Assembly (NCBI GenBank): GCA_002391425.1
Contig: DGEZ01000060.1
Location: 1-41,560, forward strand
DNA: 41,560 nucleotides
Direction: 5' to 3'
Origin: Micrococcales bacterium UBA3913
GTDB lineage: Bacteria; Actinomycetota; Actinomycetes; Actinomycetales; Microbacteriaceae
Both the position numbers and the translations under genes were made by a program. Position 1 is the first letter of the stretch; every line of letters starts with the position of its first letter. The notes below the pieces were generated by a model. That model was not told the origin of the DNA. It was given only the letters and a program-made list of their open reading frames with translations, and made no database searches. Positions 17,534 through 26,326 of this stretch are shown here, one piece after another.

Positions 17534-18802
17534 TCACTTCCCGGACGGAGCCTTGACCCACCCTCCTGCCCGCGATATCACGGCCCCGGCGATCTCAAGC
17601 TCCCCGAGCACAGACATGGCAACGCGGGCCTCCACCCCACTCGATCTCACGATCTGTTCCAGGTATCGAGGTTGCCGCAAGCTGAGCGCATCCCACACCC
17701 GGGTGCGCTCCGGGTGATGCGACGCATCCACGAGATCTCCCGCGGCATCCTCACGTCGGGATGGTCCGGAGTGTTTCCCCAGCAGCGCCTCCACGTCGGA
17801 CGGGTCGGTCACGCAGGACGCCGCGTATTCCTGGATCAGCCGATGACACCCACGCGAGGTGGCGGAGGTGATCGGGCCCGGTACTGCCCCCAGCGGCCGC
17901 CCCAGCTCCAGGGCATGATGCGCCGTGTTCAGCGCGCCGGAGCGGGAACCTGCCTCGACCACGAGCGTCGCCGAGGCCCAGGCGGCGATCACCCGGTTAC
18001 GGGCCAGGAAACGCCACCGCGTTGGAGCCGTTCCGGGAGGCACCTCGCTGACGATGACTCCGGAGTCCATGATCTGCTCGAACAGTCTCTCGTGGCCGCG
18101 CGGGTACACCCTGTCGACACCGCCAGCGAGTACGGCGATGGTACTCCCCTCCAGGGCGAGCGCCGCCCGGTGCGCGGCCCCATCAATGCCATATGCGCCG
18201 CCGCTGAGCACGAGAGCGCCTTCGCGCGCGGCCGCGCCGGTGAGCTCGAACGCGCAGTACTCCCCGTACGCCGTGGCCGCCCGGGCCCCCACTACGGCAA
18301 GGACGTGCTCGTGCCCCAGGAGCGCATCCGAGAGGGATGTTCGCCCACGCGCCCACAGGCAAACCGGCTGATGCGCGCCCAGGTCGGACAGGCCCTGCGG
18401 CCAGCGATGGTGCGGCGTGAACAGGCGCAGCTCGAGCCTCCCTGCCGCCGCTATGGCACCCCGAACCCGCGCGGGATCCATTCGCGGCCGCCACCTCCCC
18501 CAGGCCTCCCCCAGAGCGCGCAGTTCCGCCGCGCTCAACCCGCTACAGGCTGCAGCACCTGTCCGAGATGCAGCCACGGAGTCCACGAACTCAGCGGCTG
18601 TGCTCGAGTGGAGCAACAGCTCGTACCCACGTTCAGATCCGCAGGCTGCACGCAGGATTCCGTATCCAACGTCCCCGGGCTCGACAATCACCGACCAGGC
18701 AACGACAGAGGCGACGCTCGCCAGGTCGCCGGGGCACACCTGGGGGGCGTCCTCGTGAATCCAGTCGGCGATCCGCTCGATCGCCAGGGGCTCGCCTCTC
18801 AT
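17534..18802 (-). CDS. dprA: DNA processing protein DprA
   Basis: Loads RecA on incoming single-stranded DNA during transformation; present also in species not known to be competent. 422 residues from ATG 18802, which overlaps the comM stop as ATGA. The Rossmann-like core shows VVGARAATAYGEYCAFELT, SGGAYGIDGAAHRAAL, VLAGGVDRVYPRGHERLFEQI, PTRWRFLARNRVIAAW and EAGSRSGALNTAHHALELGR, and a C-terminal winged-helix (DML1-like) region ends at SRAGGWVKAPSGK. The in-frame extension to 19273 lies within comM and is not coding. Last gene of the yraN-comM-dprA unit. Confidence 0.95.
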   Translation of the reverse strand: MRGEPLAIERIADWIHEDAPQVCPGDLASVASVVAWSVIVEPGDVGYGILRAACGSERGYELLLHSSTAAEFVDSVAASRTGAAACSGLSAAELRALGEAWGRWRPRMDPARVRGAIAAAGRLELRLFTPHHRWPQGLSDLGAHQPVCLWARGRTSLSDALLGHEHVLAVVGARAATAYGEYCAFELTGAAAREGALVLSGGAYGIDGAAHRAALALEGSTIAVLAGGVDRVYPRGHERLFEQIMDSGVIVSEVPPGTAPTRWRFLARNRVIAAWASATLVVEAGSRSGALNTAHHALELGRPLGAVPGPITSATSRGCHRLIQEYAASCVTDPSDVEALLGKHSGPSRREDAAGDLVDASHHPERTRVWDALSLRQPRYLEQIVRSSGVEARVAMSVLGELEIAGAVISRAGGWVKAPSGK

Positions 18803-20337
18803 GCTGCGGCCCGTCGCATATACAGTGCCTCCGCAATGTCCTCCCGCGCTGGCACTGGTCTCCCTGCCAGATCTGCGGCGGTCCAGGCCACCCGAAGGCA
18901 CCGGTCGTAGCCGCGCATGGTAATGAGGCCCCGTTCGAGCGCATGGTCCAGGGATGCTCGTATGCGGCCGGGCACACGCAGCCGGCCCCGGAGAAAACTG
19001 CCCGGCACATCGGCGTTCACGCGCCACATGGTGCCGTGCAAACGCTCGGCTGCTGCAGCGCGAGCTTCTTCGACCAGGTGTCGGGCTCGCTCCGTGGTGA
19101 GGGACCCGGGTGCGGGCTCCTCGAGGAGCGCGGCGGGAGCGACCCGCGGGATGCGCAGCTGAATGTCCACCCGGTCCAGCATGGGCCCACTCAATCGGGA
19201 CAGGTAGCGACGCCGCACCGACGCCGCACACCGACAGTCTCCGCCGACGACCCCGTCGAGACCGCACGGGCACGGATTCGCCGCGAGCATCAATTGGAAA
19301 CGCGCCGGGAAACGCGCGGTCTGCGCAGCACGGTGGATGGTCACTTCACCGGTTTCCAAGCACTGCCGAAGTGAGTCAAGGACAGCACGGGGAAACTCCG
19401 TGGCCTCATCCAGAAAGAGAACGCCGTGGCTGGCCCGTGACACGGCGCCCGGGCGCACCACGCCGCTGCCGCCGCCCACCAACGCCACGAGCGTCGCCGA
19501 GTGGTGCGGCGCCTCCAGCGGGGGCCGTCTCATCAACGAGGTGATCCGCTGTGTGCCAGCCAGCGAGTGAATGGCGGTGACGGTGAGGGCCTCAGCCTCC
19601 GTCAAGTCCGGGAGAATACCCGGAAGCCGCGCCATGAGGAGAGATTTCCCGGCACCGGGTGGCCCGATCGCGAGCATATGGTGCCGCCCAGCAGCAGCCA
19701 GTACCAGGGCACGGACCGCCTCCGGCTGTCCCACGACATCCGCGAGGTCAGCGGGCGACTCCGAGCGCACCTCCCCGCTGCCCGCGTCCACGTTCACAAT
19801 CGGCTCAACCTCGGGCACCGCCACCCGCGCACCGAGGCAGGACGCTGCCTGCCCGATGCTCGTGACACCCAGGATCTCCACCCCATGCACGAGTGCCGCC
19901 TCTGCAGCATTGGCTTGGGGAACCATCACCCGAACCGCACCGCCGTCGCGAGCACCCAGCACGGCGGGCAGGATTCCCGCGGAGGGGCGCAGCCGACCAT
20001 CGAGACTGAGTTCACCCAGGAGGACCACATCGCGAACTGCCTGTTCGGATACCACCCCCTGGGCGATCAACAGGCCCACGGCGATGGCCAGATCAAACAT
20101 CGCCCCCGCCTTGCGCAACGTGGCGGGCGAAAGGTTTGCCACGATCCGGCACATCGGGAACCCGAGCCCCGAGTTCGTCAGGGCGGAACGCACCCGGTTC
20201 TTCGCCTCTTCCAGGGCGGTGTCCGGCAAACCCGCAATGACGAAGTGCGGGAGCCCAGACGAGACATCCACCTCCACATCCACCGGGTGAGGGTCGAGCC
20301 CGACCACGGCCACCGATTGCACACGAGCCAGGGGCAT
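18799..20337 (-). CDS. comM: ComM/YifB-family AAA+ ATPase (Mg-chelatase-like)
   Basis: 512 residues. In transformable bacteria ComM is a hexameric helicase aiding branch migration of integrated DNA; the old Mg-chelatase name is by similarity only. N-terminal Lon-protease-like domain (MPLARVQSVAVVGLDPHPVDVEVDVSSGLP...VIAGLPD), Walker A GPPGAGKSLL, Walker B VLFLDEATEFPRAVLDSLRQ, a zinc-like Cys cluster NPCPCGLDGVVGGDCRCA, and a C-terminal helical lid with SGPMLDRVDIQLRI and TMRGYDRCLRVAWTAADL. The ATG at 20337 lies a single base after the yraN stop. Confidence 0.95.
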   Translation of the reverse strand: MPLARVQSVAVVGLDPHPVDVEVDVSSGLPHFVIAGLPDTALEEAKNRVRSALTNSGLGFPMCRIVANLSPATLRKAGAMFDLAIAVGLLIAQGVVSEQAVRDVVLLGELSLDGRLRPSAGILPAVLGARDGGAVRVMVPQANAAEAALVHGVEILGVTSIGQAASCLGARVAVPEVEPIVNVDAGSGEVRSESPADLADVVGQPEAVRALVLAAAGRHHMLAIGPPGAGKSLLMARLPGILPDLTEAEALTVTAIHSLAGTQRITSLMRRPPLEAPHHSATLVALVGGGSGVVRPGAVSRASHGVLFLDEATEFPRAVLDSLRQCLETGEVTIHRAAQTARFPARFQLMLAANPCPCGLDGVVGGDCRCAASVRRRYLSRLSGPMLDRVDIQLRIPRVAPAALLEEPAPGSLTTERARHLVEEARAAAAERLHGTMWRVNADVPGSFLRGRLRVPGRIRASLDHALERGLITMRGYDRCLRVAWTAADLAGRPVPAREDIAEALYMRRAAA

Positions 20338-20338
20338 G

Positions 20339-20731
20339 TCAGCCCACCGCCTGAATGTGCTGCAGCCGGGTCGTCGGGTGCTCGTGCACAATTGCGTAGA
20401 CGTCCACGCGAATCTCCTCCGAGTGCGTACCTGTCGCCGCCAGCCATTCGGCAGCCAGGTGCCTGATGCGAGCGAGTTTGGCGACGGTTATCGCTTCCAG
20501 GGGGATGCCTGCGCGCAAACTCCTGCGTGTCTTCACCTCGGCGAATACGACGGTCTGCCCGGACGCGGCAACAATATCGATCTCTCCACGCCTCGACCGC
20601 CAGTTGCGGGCCAGGATGCGGAAACCTTGGGACGCGAGGTGGTCGGCGGCCAGTTGCTCACCGGCCTGGCCCAGTTCACCGGACGACAATCGGCAACGCG
20701 GGTTGCCAGCGCATTGAGAAAAACCATCCAT
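20339..20731 (-). CDS. YraN family (UPF0102) endonuclease-fold protein
   Basis: 130 residues. The restriction-endonuclease-like core has GEQLAADHLASQGFRILARN, then GEIDIVAA and VVFAEVKTRR, giving the E...D...ExK pattern of this nuclease fold. Function in the cell is not established; the gene sits beside comM and dprA in nearly all Actinobacteria, which suggests a role in DNA uptake or repair. ATG 20731 gives the expected family length; the frame to 20833 adds a Cys-rich stretch not seen in the family. Confidence 0.88.
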   Translation of the reverse strand: MDGFSQCAGNPRCRLSSGELGQAGEQLAADHLASQGFRILARNWRSRRGEIDIVAASGQTVVFAEVKTRRSLRAGIPLEAITVAKLARIRHLAAEWLAATGTHSEEIRVDVYAIVHEHPTTRLQHIQAVG

Positions 20732-20863
20732 GCCGAGAGTCTCTCGGATGCGACCTGCCCTGTGGGCGGCAGAACGTCGACGTGTGTATGAGGGCACGGA
20801 CGAAACACACTGGGGAAAACACCCCCCAAACACCGCAGGCGGGACGGGATGCCCCTGCCGACA

Positions 20864-21187
20864 TCACTCGTTCAGGGACAGCTCCGTCGGCAGCTCAAGG
20901 TCCTTCGCAGAGAGCTCCTCCACATTCACATCCTTGAACGTGAGGATGCGGACCGATTTGGCAAACCTATTGGAGCGGTACACATCCCACACCCAGACAT
21001 CGGTGAGGGTGAGCTCGAAGTAGAAGTCATTCTCCGTCTCCTGGCGCACGAGCTGAACATCGTTCGCCAGGTAGAACCTGCGTTCCGTCTCAATGACATA
21101 GCGGAACATTCCCACCACATCACGGTACTCCCGGTAGAGCGACAGCTCTGCCTCACGCTCGTAGTCGTCGAAGTCCTCGTCATCCAT
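20864..21187 (-). CDS. DUF2469 family protein
   Basis: 107-residue, strongly acidic small protein, universal in Actinobacteria and with no known function. ELSLYREYRDVVGMFRYVIE, RRFYLANDVQL, TDVWVWDVYRSNRFAKSVRI and TFKDVNVEEL are nearly the same as in Mycobacterium tuberculosis Rv2901c. That homologue begins about nine residues before the first conserved Tyr, so ATG 21187 (MDDEDFDDYE) is preferred over ATG 21196; AGGATGGG stands correctly upstream of the former. Lies between rnhB and yraN, each on the same strand. Confidence 0.93.
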   Translation of the reverse strand: MDDEDFDDYEREAELSLYREYRDVVGMFRYVIETERRFYLANDVQLVRQETENDFYFELTLTDVWVWDVYRSNRFAKSVRILTFKDVNVEELSAKDLELPTELSLNE

Positions 21188-21222
21188 CGCACCCATCCTA
21201 GCCGCCCCGGCTCACGCTGCCG

Positions 21223-21855
21223 CTAGTGAATCCAGGTCAGACGGTGACACGAGGCCGGCCCGAACTGCCGAATAGCGGCGCGGTGAGCCGCTGAACCGTA
21301 GCCCTTGTTCTGAGCGAAGCCATACGCGGGGAATTGCTCGCCCAGCTCACACATAAGCTGATCACGCTCCAATTTCGCGAGAACCGATGCCGCTGCTACC
21401 ACCGCGCAGTCCCGATCGGCCTTCGCCCGGCAGCGCACATCCAGGCCCGGGAGAAACTCCGTGATGTAGTCGAAGACACCATCGAGGAGCAGAACCGAAC
21501 CGGCCAGGTCCGCGGCATCCACACCGAGCGCCTGGACCGCCGCCGCGGCAGCGCGTCCCAGAGCCGGGATGATGCCCTCGGTGTCAATGAGGTGCGGCGA
21601 CGAATACCCCACTGCGTGCGCATCTGACCACGCGATGAGGGGCTCGCGCAGACCTTCCCGCCGCCGCGGCGAGAGGAGCTTCGAGTCCCGCAGCCCTGCC
21701 GGAGGATCCGTGCGTCCGGTGCGCACGGCCACTGCCCCGACCGCAACCGGGCCCGCGAGGGCGCCTCGCCCCACCTCATCCACCCCGATGACGACCCGGG
21801 CGCCCTGTGCGAGCAGAGCGCGTTCGGCCTCGAAGGTCGGCTCGATCACTGTCAT
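21223..21855 (-). CDS. rnhB: Ribonuclease HII
   Basis: Cleaves RNA in RNA-DNA hybrids and excises single ribonucleotides. 210 residues; catalytic DE of GVDEVGRGALAGPVAVGAVAV and the later acidic residues in VLLLDGVFDYI and KADRDCAVVAAASVLAK are present, with the RNase HII GRG recognition motif. Overlaps the lepB stop as ATGA (21852-21855), so the two are translationally coupled. Confidence 0.96.
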   Translation of the reverse strand: MTVIEPTFEAERALLAQGARVVIGVDEVGRGALAGPVAVGAVAVRTGRTDPPAGLRDSKLLSPRRREGLREPLIAWSDAHAVGYSSPHLIDTEGIIPALGRAAAAAVQALGVDAADLAGSVLLLDGVFDYITEFLPGLDVRCRAKADRDCAVVAAASVLAKLERDQLMCELGEQFPAYGFAQNKGYGSAAHRAAIRQFGPASCHRLTWIH

Positions 21856-22637
21856 GACGAGGCGGCCGTCGCCGTCCCCGACTGCGCAGAGCCCTCCTCA
21901 GACGGGTCGGGAACCGCGGCGAACACGCTGGCGTAGTTGTCTAGGAAGGTCCACCGGGAGATCGGATAGGAGATGACCACCGCACGCCCCACAACATTGT
22001 CCTCGGGGACGAACCCGCCGAGGGGGCTGTCCATATTCGCGCGGGAATCCGCAGAATGCGCGCGGTTATCCCCCATCACCCACAGGGAGTCCTCCGGCAC
22101 GGTGACATCGAACTCCTGCAACGAGGGGGCGACCCCCTCATCAAGGTAGGTTTCGTCAATCGAGACGCCGTTGATCTGCAGCCGCCCCTGCGCATCGCAG
22201 CACACGATATGATCCCCGGGCAACCCGATCACTCGTTTGACGAGGTACTCGTTGGACTCTTGTCCCCCGAAACCGAAGAAGGAGGCGAGCGCATCCAGAG
22301 GCCCCGTCGAGCTAGCAAATGAACTCGACGACAGCCAGCCTCCGGGATCCTTGAACACGACGACGTCCCCGCGTTCCAACCCGAAAACCTCGGGGTAGAG
22401 ATTGTTGACGATGATCCGGTCGTTGACCTCAAGTGTCGAAACCATAGAGGACGACGGCACATAGAACGTCCGGAAGAGAAAGGTACGTACTCCCCAGGAC
22501 ACCACCAGGGCGATGAGAAGGATAACGACGACATCCACGAGAAAGGCAAGCAGGCGATTCTGCGGCCTCCGTCGCCTGCGCCCCACCGCCTCACGCCTAG
22601 TCACAGGCTGCTGTGCCGACACCTCGTGGTCGCTCAC
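21852..22637 (-). CDS. lepB: Signal peptidase I
   Basis: Membrane-bound protease that releases exported proteins from their signal peptides. 261 residues: cytoplasmic basic N-terminus (RREAVGRRRRRPQNR), one membrane segment (about 29-48), then the periplasm-side domain. Box B carries the nucleophile in FYVPSSSMVSTL; the general-base Lys is in YLVKRVIGLPGDHI; box E is WVMGDNRAHSADSR. It starts with GTG (22637). An insertion between boxes B and D (GGWLSSSSFASSTG..FFGFGGQ) is Ser/Gly-rich. Directly upstream of rnhB and 119 bases after rplS, the usual actinobacterial order. Confidence 0.96.
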   Translation of the reverse strand: MSDHEVSAQQPVTRREAVGRRRRRPQNRLLAFLVDVVVILLIALVVSWGVRTFLFRTFYVPSSSMVSTLEVNDRIIVNNLYPEVFGLERGDVVVFKDPGGWLSSSSFASSTGPLDALASFFGFGGQESNEYLVKRVIGLPGDHIVCCDAQGRLQINGVSIDETYLDEGVAPSLQEFDVTVPEDSLWVMGDNRAHSADSRANMDSPLGGFVPEDNVVGRAVVISYPISRWTFLDNYASVFAAVPDPSEEGSAQSGTATAASS

Positions 22638-22756
22638 GCCTGCATCCCCGCTTCTCTCACTCGATCAGTGTACGTGACCAACCTCACAGCCAGCCGAGGG
22701 CGCAGTGCATCGACGAGGCCTCTGCCCCGCCACGGCACCCTCTCGGGGGAAGCGGA

Positions 22757-23098
22757 CTAGCGCTTTTCCTTGATCTTCGCGGCCTTGCCCCGCAGCGAAC
22801 GCAGGTAGTAGAGCTTTGCGCGGCGAACATTGCCGCGCGTGACGACCTCGATCTTGTCGATAATCGGAGAGTGCACTGGGAACGTGCGCTCCACGCCCAC
22901 CTGGAAACTCACCTTGCGAACGGTGAACGTCTCGCGCACTCCATGCCCAGACCGGGCGATCACAATGCCCTGGAAAATCTGCACACGGCTACGGTTGCCT
23001 TCAATGATGTTCACGTGCACCTTGACGGTGTCCCCCACCCAGAACTCAGGGATGTCCTCGCGCAGCGAAGCGGAGTCGAAGTGATCGAGGGTATGCAT
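22757..23098 (-). CDS. rplS: Ribosomal protein L19
   Basis: 113-residue large-subunit protein at the 30S-50S interface. Family motifs: [58 protein letters not shown] and [22 protein letters not shown] at the C-terminus. ATG 23098 gives the standard length; the frame to 23218 covers the leader hairpin. It has its own promoter 127 bases upstream and is probably also read through from rpsP-trmD. Confidence 0.97.
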   Translation of the reverse strand: MHTLDHFDSASLREDIPEFWVGDTVKVHVNIIEGNRSRVQIFQGIVIARSGHGVRETFTVRKVSFQVGVERTFPVHSPIIDKIEVVTRGNVRRAKLYYLRSLRGKAAKIKEKR

Positions 23099-23166
23099 GG
23101 TCGTTCGCTCTCTGCACCTGCCACGGGTCAGATGCGGTGTCTGGATGTTGTTACAAGCTTGACTGC

Positions 23167-23195
23167 GCCTCGGCCTGAACCGTCTCCCCCGAGGC
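23167..23195 (-). promoter_or_regulatory. rplS: Leader hairpin of rplS
   Basis: Arms GCCTCGG (23167-23173) and CCGAGGC (23189-23195) pair perfectly around a 15-base loop inside the predicted rplS leader, about 70 bases before the start codon. Could be a ribosomal-protein leader structure; no homology search was possible. Confidence 0.35.
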
Positions 23196-23224
23196 AGAGC
23201 ACCGGCGCCGAAGCACAAGGATCA

Positions 23225-23253
23225 ATTATGCCACAGCGACGCGGGAACAACAA
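23225..23253 (-). promoter_or_regulatory. rplS: Promoter of rplS
   Basis: Minus strand TTGTTG (23248-23253), 17 bases, CATAAT (23225-23230), the latter within TGTGGCATAAT. The same TGTGGCAyAAT string precedes rpsP. Predicted leader about 120 bases. Confidence 0.6.
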
Positions 23254-23258
23254 TCCGA

Positions 23259-24002
23259 TTAGGACAGGGCGAGAGCCAGGCGCGTTCCCGCCTCCAGGAG
23301 CGCGGGGAATTGCGCCGGATCGGCATGCCGCGCTTCGGGATGCCACTGAACGGCCATCACCGGGGCGGACTCGTGAACGACGGCCTCGATGACCCCATCC
23401 GGCGCGAACGCGATCGGCTTCAGCCCACGGCCGAGGGTTCCGATCGCCTGGTGGTGTGCACTCATACAGCTCACCTGCTCGCCCAGAGCATCTGCCAGAG
23501 GATTCCCCGCGTTGATCGACACAGGATGCTCGACGAACGCATCCCGAATCGTGTCGAAATCGCGGTGAATCGTCTGAGCACCCAAATCCGTGATCAAGGT
23601 TCCGCCGAGCGCCACGTTGATGATCTGCAGGCCACGGCAGATACCCAGGACAGGCGTTCCCCGCTCGACGCACCGGCGTACGACCTCCATCTGACGTGCG
23701 TCGGCAGTCGGGAAGTGGTGTCCCTCTCGGGCGTACCCCGCATGGGCGCCGTACAATTCGGGAGCGACGTCCTCCCCTCCTGCGATGAGCACCGCGTCGC
23801 TGCGCCTGGCCGCGTCATCAATCTCCTCGACAGGAGTGGTCTCCGCGAAGACGACCAACGGCCGCCAGCCACTGTGCCGGGTCCGCTGCACAATACGCTC
23901 AGTGAGTTCGCGACGCACCTGCTCGTAGTCGGGATCGTACGTACGCACATCCGTGATGTCGAGGATGAGCAGCTGTCGCTCCTCGCGGGAAGAATCACTC
24001 AT
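23259..24002 (-). CDS. Class I glutamine amidotransferase (PuuD-like, peptidase C26)
   Basis: 247 residues, cytoplasmic. The nucleophile elbow is PVLGICRGLQIINVALGG (Cys122), with AGGEDVAPELYG as the oxyanion loop, SAHHQAIGTLGRGL, and the catalytic His221-Glu223 in VQWHPE: a complete Cys-His-Glu triad. This is the gamma-glutamyl-GABA hydrolase group, which cleaves gamma-glutamyl amides of polyamine or amine breakdown, but no other puu gene is present, so the substrate is open. It sits between trmD and rplS, genes that adjoin in most bacteria. No Shine-Dalgarno is seen before ATG 24002. Confidence 0.88.
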   Translation of the reverse strand: MSDSSREERQLLILDITDVRTYDPDYEQVRRELTERIVQRTRHSGWRPLVVFAETTPVEEIDDAARRSDAVLIAGGEDVAPELYGAHAGYAREGHHFPTADARQMEVVRRCVERGTPVLGICRGLQIINVALGGTLITDLGAQTIHRDFDTIRDAFVEHPVSINAGNPLADALGEQVSCMSAHHQAIGTLGRGLKPIAFAPDGVIEAVVHESAPVMAVQWHPEARHADPAQFPALLEAGTRLALALS

Positions 24003-24069
24003 GCGTTCAAGTCTGGCATTCTCAGGTGTCGGCCGCGTAACAGATCGTCACACGGACGTGGGGAATCCA

Positions 24070-24798
24070 TTATTCCGTCCACCCCGGTGCGTGCTCGGGG
24101 CCGTCTGACTCATCGAGTAGGTCGGGACGGATCAGCCGCGTGCGCTCGAGGCGCTGGCTGCGGCGCCACTGGTCGATTGCTCCGTGATTGCCGGAGAGAA
24201 GCACGGGGGGAACATCCCATCCGCGCCACGATGCCGGTTTCGTATAGCTCGGGTATTCCAGGAGTCCGCCTTCGTGGGACTCCTCCGTCAGCGAGTCGGG
24301 GTTCCCCACCACACCCGGGACAAGCCGCCCCACCGCCTCGACGATCGCCAGCGCCGCGGTCTCACCGCCGTTGAGGACATAGTCGCCAATGCTCAGGCAC
24401 GACACCCGGGTACGGCTCGAGGCATACTCCACTACGCGTTGGTCGATCCCCTCGTAGCGTCCGCAGCAGATGATGATCTCGGCCTCATGCGCCAGGGCGT
24501 GCGCCGTGCGCTGCCGGAAGACCTCACCGGCGGGCGTGGTGAAGATCACCAGCGGGTCGGGCACCCCCGCTCCCTCGAGAAGCGTATCGAGAGCCCGCCC
24601 CCAGGGTTCGGGCTTCATCACCATCCCCGGGCCCCCACCGTAGGGCGTGTCGTCCACGGTGCGGTGCCTGTCCTCTGTCCAGTCGCGCAAGTCATGGACG
24701 GAAATCTCGAGGATCCCCTCCGTGTTCGCCCGGCCGATCAGGGACGCGTGCAGCGCGTCGAAAATCTCCGGGAAGATCGTGACAATGTGGATGCGCAC
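24070..24798 (-). CDS. trmD: tRNA (guanine-N1)-methyltransferase
   Basis: Methylates G37 of tRNAs reading CNN codons, which prevents +1 frameshifting. 242 residues from GTG 24798: [13 protein letters not shown] start, [50 protein letters not shown] (the trefoil-knot SAM site) and [21 protein letters not shown], then the basic C-terminal domain. GAGGGGTGA, overlapping the rimM stop 4 bases away, is the ribosome binding site and decides this start; the frame to 24921 lies inside rimM. Confidence 0.97.
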   Translation of the reverse strand: MRIHIVTIFPEIFDALHASLIGRANTEGILEISVHDLRDWTEDRHRTVDDTPYGGGPGMVMKPEPWGRALDTLLEGAGVPDPLVIFTTPAGEVFRQRTAHALAHEAEIIICCGRYEGIDQRVVEYASSRTRVSCLSIGDYVLNGGETAALAIVEAVGRLVPGVVGNPDSLTEESHEGGLLEYPSYTKPASWRGWDVPPVLLSGNHGAIDQWRRSQRLERTRLIRPDLLDESDGPEHAPGWTE

Positions 24799-24802
24799 GC
24801 GC

Positions 24803-25408
24803 TCACCCCTCGCGGGGCGACGACGTGACCGAGGACCCAGCATCCGAGGCTGGCTCCGGTTCCTCGTCGATCGTCTCGAACAAGCCCAGCGGGGGCGTGA
24901 TCGTGACACGGTGGTGGTCAAGGTCCACCTCGGGGACGAACGCCGTCACGAACGGGAGCAGCACCTCGCGCACATCCTCGCCATCGGGGACACCGACAAC
25001 GAGGAGATCCTGACCCGGCAGGTGCTCCACGGCAAGAACCTGCCCGATCCTTGCACCGTCCCGGTACACGTCCAGGCTGACGAGCTGATGGTCATACCAG
25101 GCCCCGGGCTCGTCGGGGAGCTGTTCCTCGTCCTTGTCCACCAGCAAGATGGCGCGCACAGCCGTCTCCGCTGCGGTGCGGTCCGGGATCTCCTGGAAGA
25201 ACGCGACGGGGTGCCCGTTGTACCAGCGGAGCTCTGCGAGGGTGATGGATTTGCCGAACCACGGCGAGGTCTCCGGCACCTGCATTCCGAAGCGGGCCCC
25301 CGGGGTGAACCTCTTGTCGGGCTCATCCGTGTACAGCTCAAGCTTGATGCCGCCCTTGAGCCCGTGCGCTTTCAGCAGACGCGCCACGCGCAGTCGGAGC
25401 ATTGTCAT
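24803..25408 (-). CDS. rimM: Ribosome maturation factor RimM
   Basis: Helps 30S head assembly and binds S19. 201 residues: N-terminal barrel with [26 protein letters not shown]-terminal PRC barrel with [33 protein letters not shown] and the end of the PRC motif [25 protein letters not shown], and a short acidic/Ser tail. Start ATG 25408 with GGTGATGG upstream; ATG 25402 is an alternative. A small hairpin (CCGAC/GTCGG, 25416-25430) overlaps the khpA stop ahead of it. Confidence 0.96.
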   Translation of the reverse strand: MTMLRLRVARLLKAHGLKGGIKLELYTDEPDKRFTPGARFGMQVPETSPWFGKSITLAELRWYNGHPVAFFQEIPDRTAAETAVRAILLVDKDEEQLPDEPGAWYDHQLVSLDVYRDGARIGQVLAVEHLPGQDLLVVGVPDGEDVREVLLPFVTAFVPEVDLDHHRVTITPPLGLFETIDEEPEPASDAGSSVTSSPREG

Positions 25409-25419
25409 GCCATCACCGA

Positions 25420-25668
25420 CTAAAAGTCGGTGTCCACCACATCGACTCGCACCCGGCGAGAACCCGCGAGAGCGGAGACCACGGTACGAATCGAGGTGGC
25501 GGTGCGCCCTGACCGGCCGATGACCCGGCCAAGGTCATCCGGGTGCACCCGGACCTCGACCAAATCACCGCGGGACGTCGAGCGCTCCGAGACGGTCACG
25601 TCATCGGGGTTATCGACAATGCCCTTGACCAGGTGTTCAACAGCAGGGGCGAGCTGGATCATCGTCAC
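25420..25668 (-). CDS. khpA: KH-domain RNA-binding protein KhpA
   Basis: 82-residue single KH domain with the GxxG-type loop in [22 protein letters not shown] and the preceding [10 protein letters not shown]. Partner of KhpB in Gram-positive bacteria, binding RNA and influencing cell elongation. The start is GTG 25668, which overlaps the rpsP stop as GTGA (25665-25668); ATG 25662 is a possible alternative. Position between rpsP and rimM is standard. Confidence 0.95.
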   Translation of the reverse strand: MTMIQLAPAVEHLVKGIVDNPDDVTVSERSTSRGDLVEVRVHPDDLGRVIGRSGRTATSIRTVVSALAGSRRVRVDVVDTDF

Positions 25669-26090
25669 GCCTCAGCAGGAGCCTCTGCTGACGCTTCAGC
25701 GGACTCCTCTGCGGGGGCAGCGGCCTCAGCCGGCTTCTTCTCCGCTGCGGGGCGAACCACGGACTTCTTGTCCGCGTCGACGACGTACTCGGCCTTGGGC
25801 TCGGCAACCTTGACGGTGCTCTTCGCACCCTTGTCTCCGGTGTGCACCCCCCAGTCCCCGGTGAGCTTGAGTAGGGCGAGCACCTGCTCCGTCGGCTGAG
25901 CCCCGACGGACAGCCAGTACTGTGCGCGCTCGGAGTTCACCTCGATGAGCGAGGGCTCCTGCGTGGGATGGTACTTACCGATCTCCTCGATCACGCGACC
26001 ATCGCGCTTCGAGCGCGAATCGGCGACGACGATACGGTAATAGGGGGCACGAATCTTGCCCAGACGCTTCAAGCGAATCTTGACAGCCAC
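25665..26090 (-). CDS. rpsP: Ribosomal protein S16 with Ala/Glu/Pro-rich tail
   Basis: 141 residues. The first 85 are the S16 core: [40 protein letters not shown], and [20 protein letters not shown]. The rest is an extension ending in about 25 residues almost wholly of Ala, Glu, Pro and Ser. E. coli S16 is 82 residues, so the tail nearly doubles it; such extensions occur in Actinobacteria. The start is GTG 26090 with AGGAG 5 bases before it. It heads rpsP-khpA-rimM-trmD. Confidence 0.97.
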   Translation of the reverse strand: MAVKIRLKRLGKIRAPYYRIVVADSRSKRDGRVIEEIGKYHPTQEPSLIEVNSERAQYWLSVGAQPTEQVLALLKLTGDWGVHTGDKGAKSTVKVAEPKAEYVVDADKKSVVRPAAEKKPAEAAAPAEESAEASAEAPAEA

Positions 26091-26220
26091 AATTCTCCTG
26101 TATGTGAGTTGGTATGCGAACCATGTGATGCCGCAGAGGGGGATGCTGCGCCATCGAAAGCTCAGGGGCCCGTCGGGAGCCGGATAGAGGGTCGAGCAGC
26201 CGACGAGACAACAACATGCC

Positions 26221-26226
26221 ATTGTG
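26221..26226 (-). promoter_or_regulatory. rpsP: -10 box of the rpsP operon promoter
   Basis: CACAAT on the minus strand within GTGTGGCACAAT, closely matching the rplS promoter string TGTGGCATAAT. It predicts a leader of about 125 bases for rpsP. No -35 close to consensus is seen, so the shared upstream bases may matter. Confidence 0.5.
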
Positions 26227-26314
26227 CCACACTTCCAGCCCAGGTGCGAGCGACAGTCACCAGAGAAAATGACCGAATGTGTCGCAGGGGATCGGCATTC
26301 GGGCGATCATCCCC

Positions 26315-26320
26315 CATAAT
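26315..26320 (+). promoter_or_regulatory. -10 box CATAAT for a leaderless ligase transcript
   Basis: CATAAT ends 6 bases before GTG 26327, placing the predicted first transcribed base on the start codon. No Shine-Dalgarno precedes this GTG, which agrees with leaderless translation. Confidence 0.5.
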
Positions 26321-26326
26321 CGCAGT

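Noticed and set aside
17111..18910. 599-codon open frame on the plus strand
   Set aside because: Antisense to xerC, dprA and comM, which have full family motifs; the Arg/Pro/His-rich translation is typical of a high-GC shadow.
25416..25430. 5-bp hairpin CCGAC-TAAAA-GTCGG at the khpA stop
   Set aside because: Too short to call a regulatory site; noted only as it precedes the rimM ribosome site.
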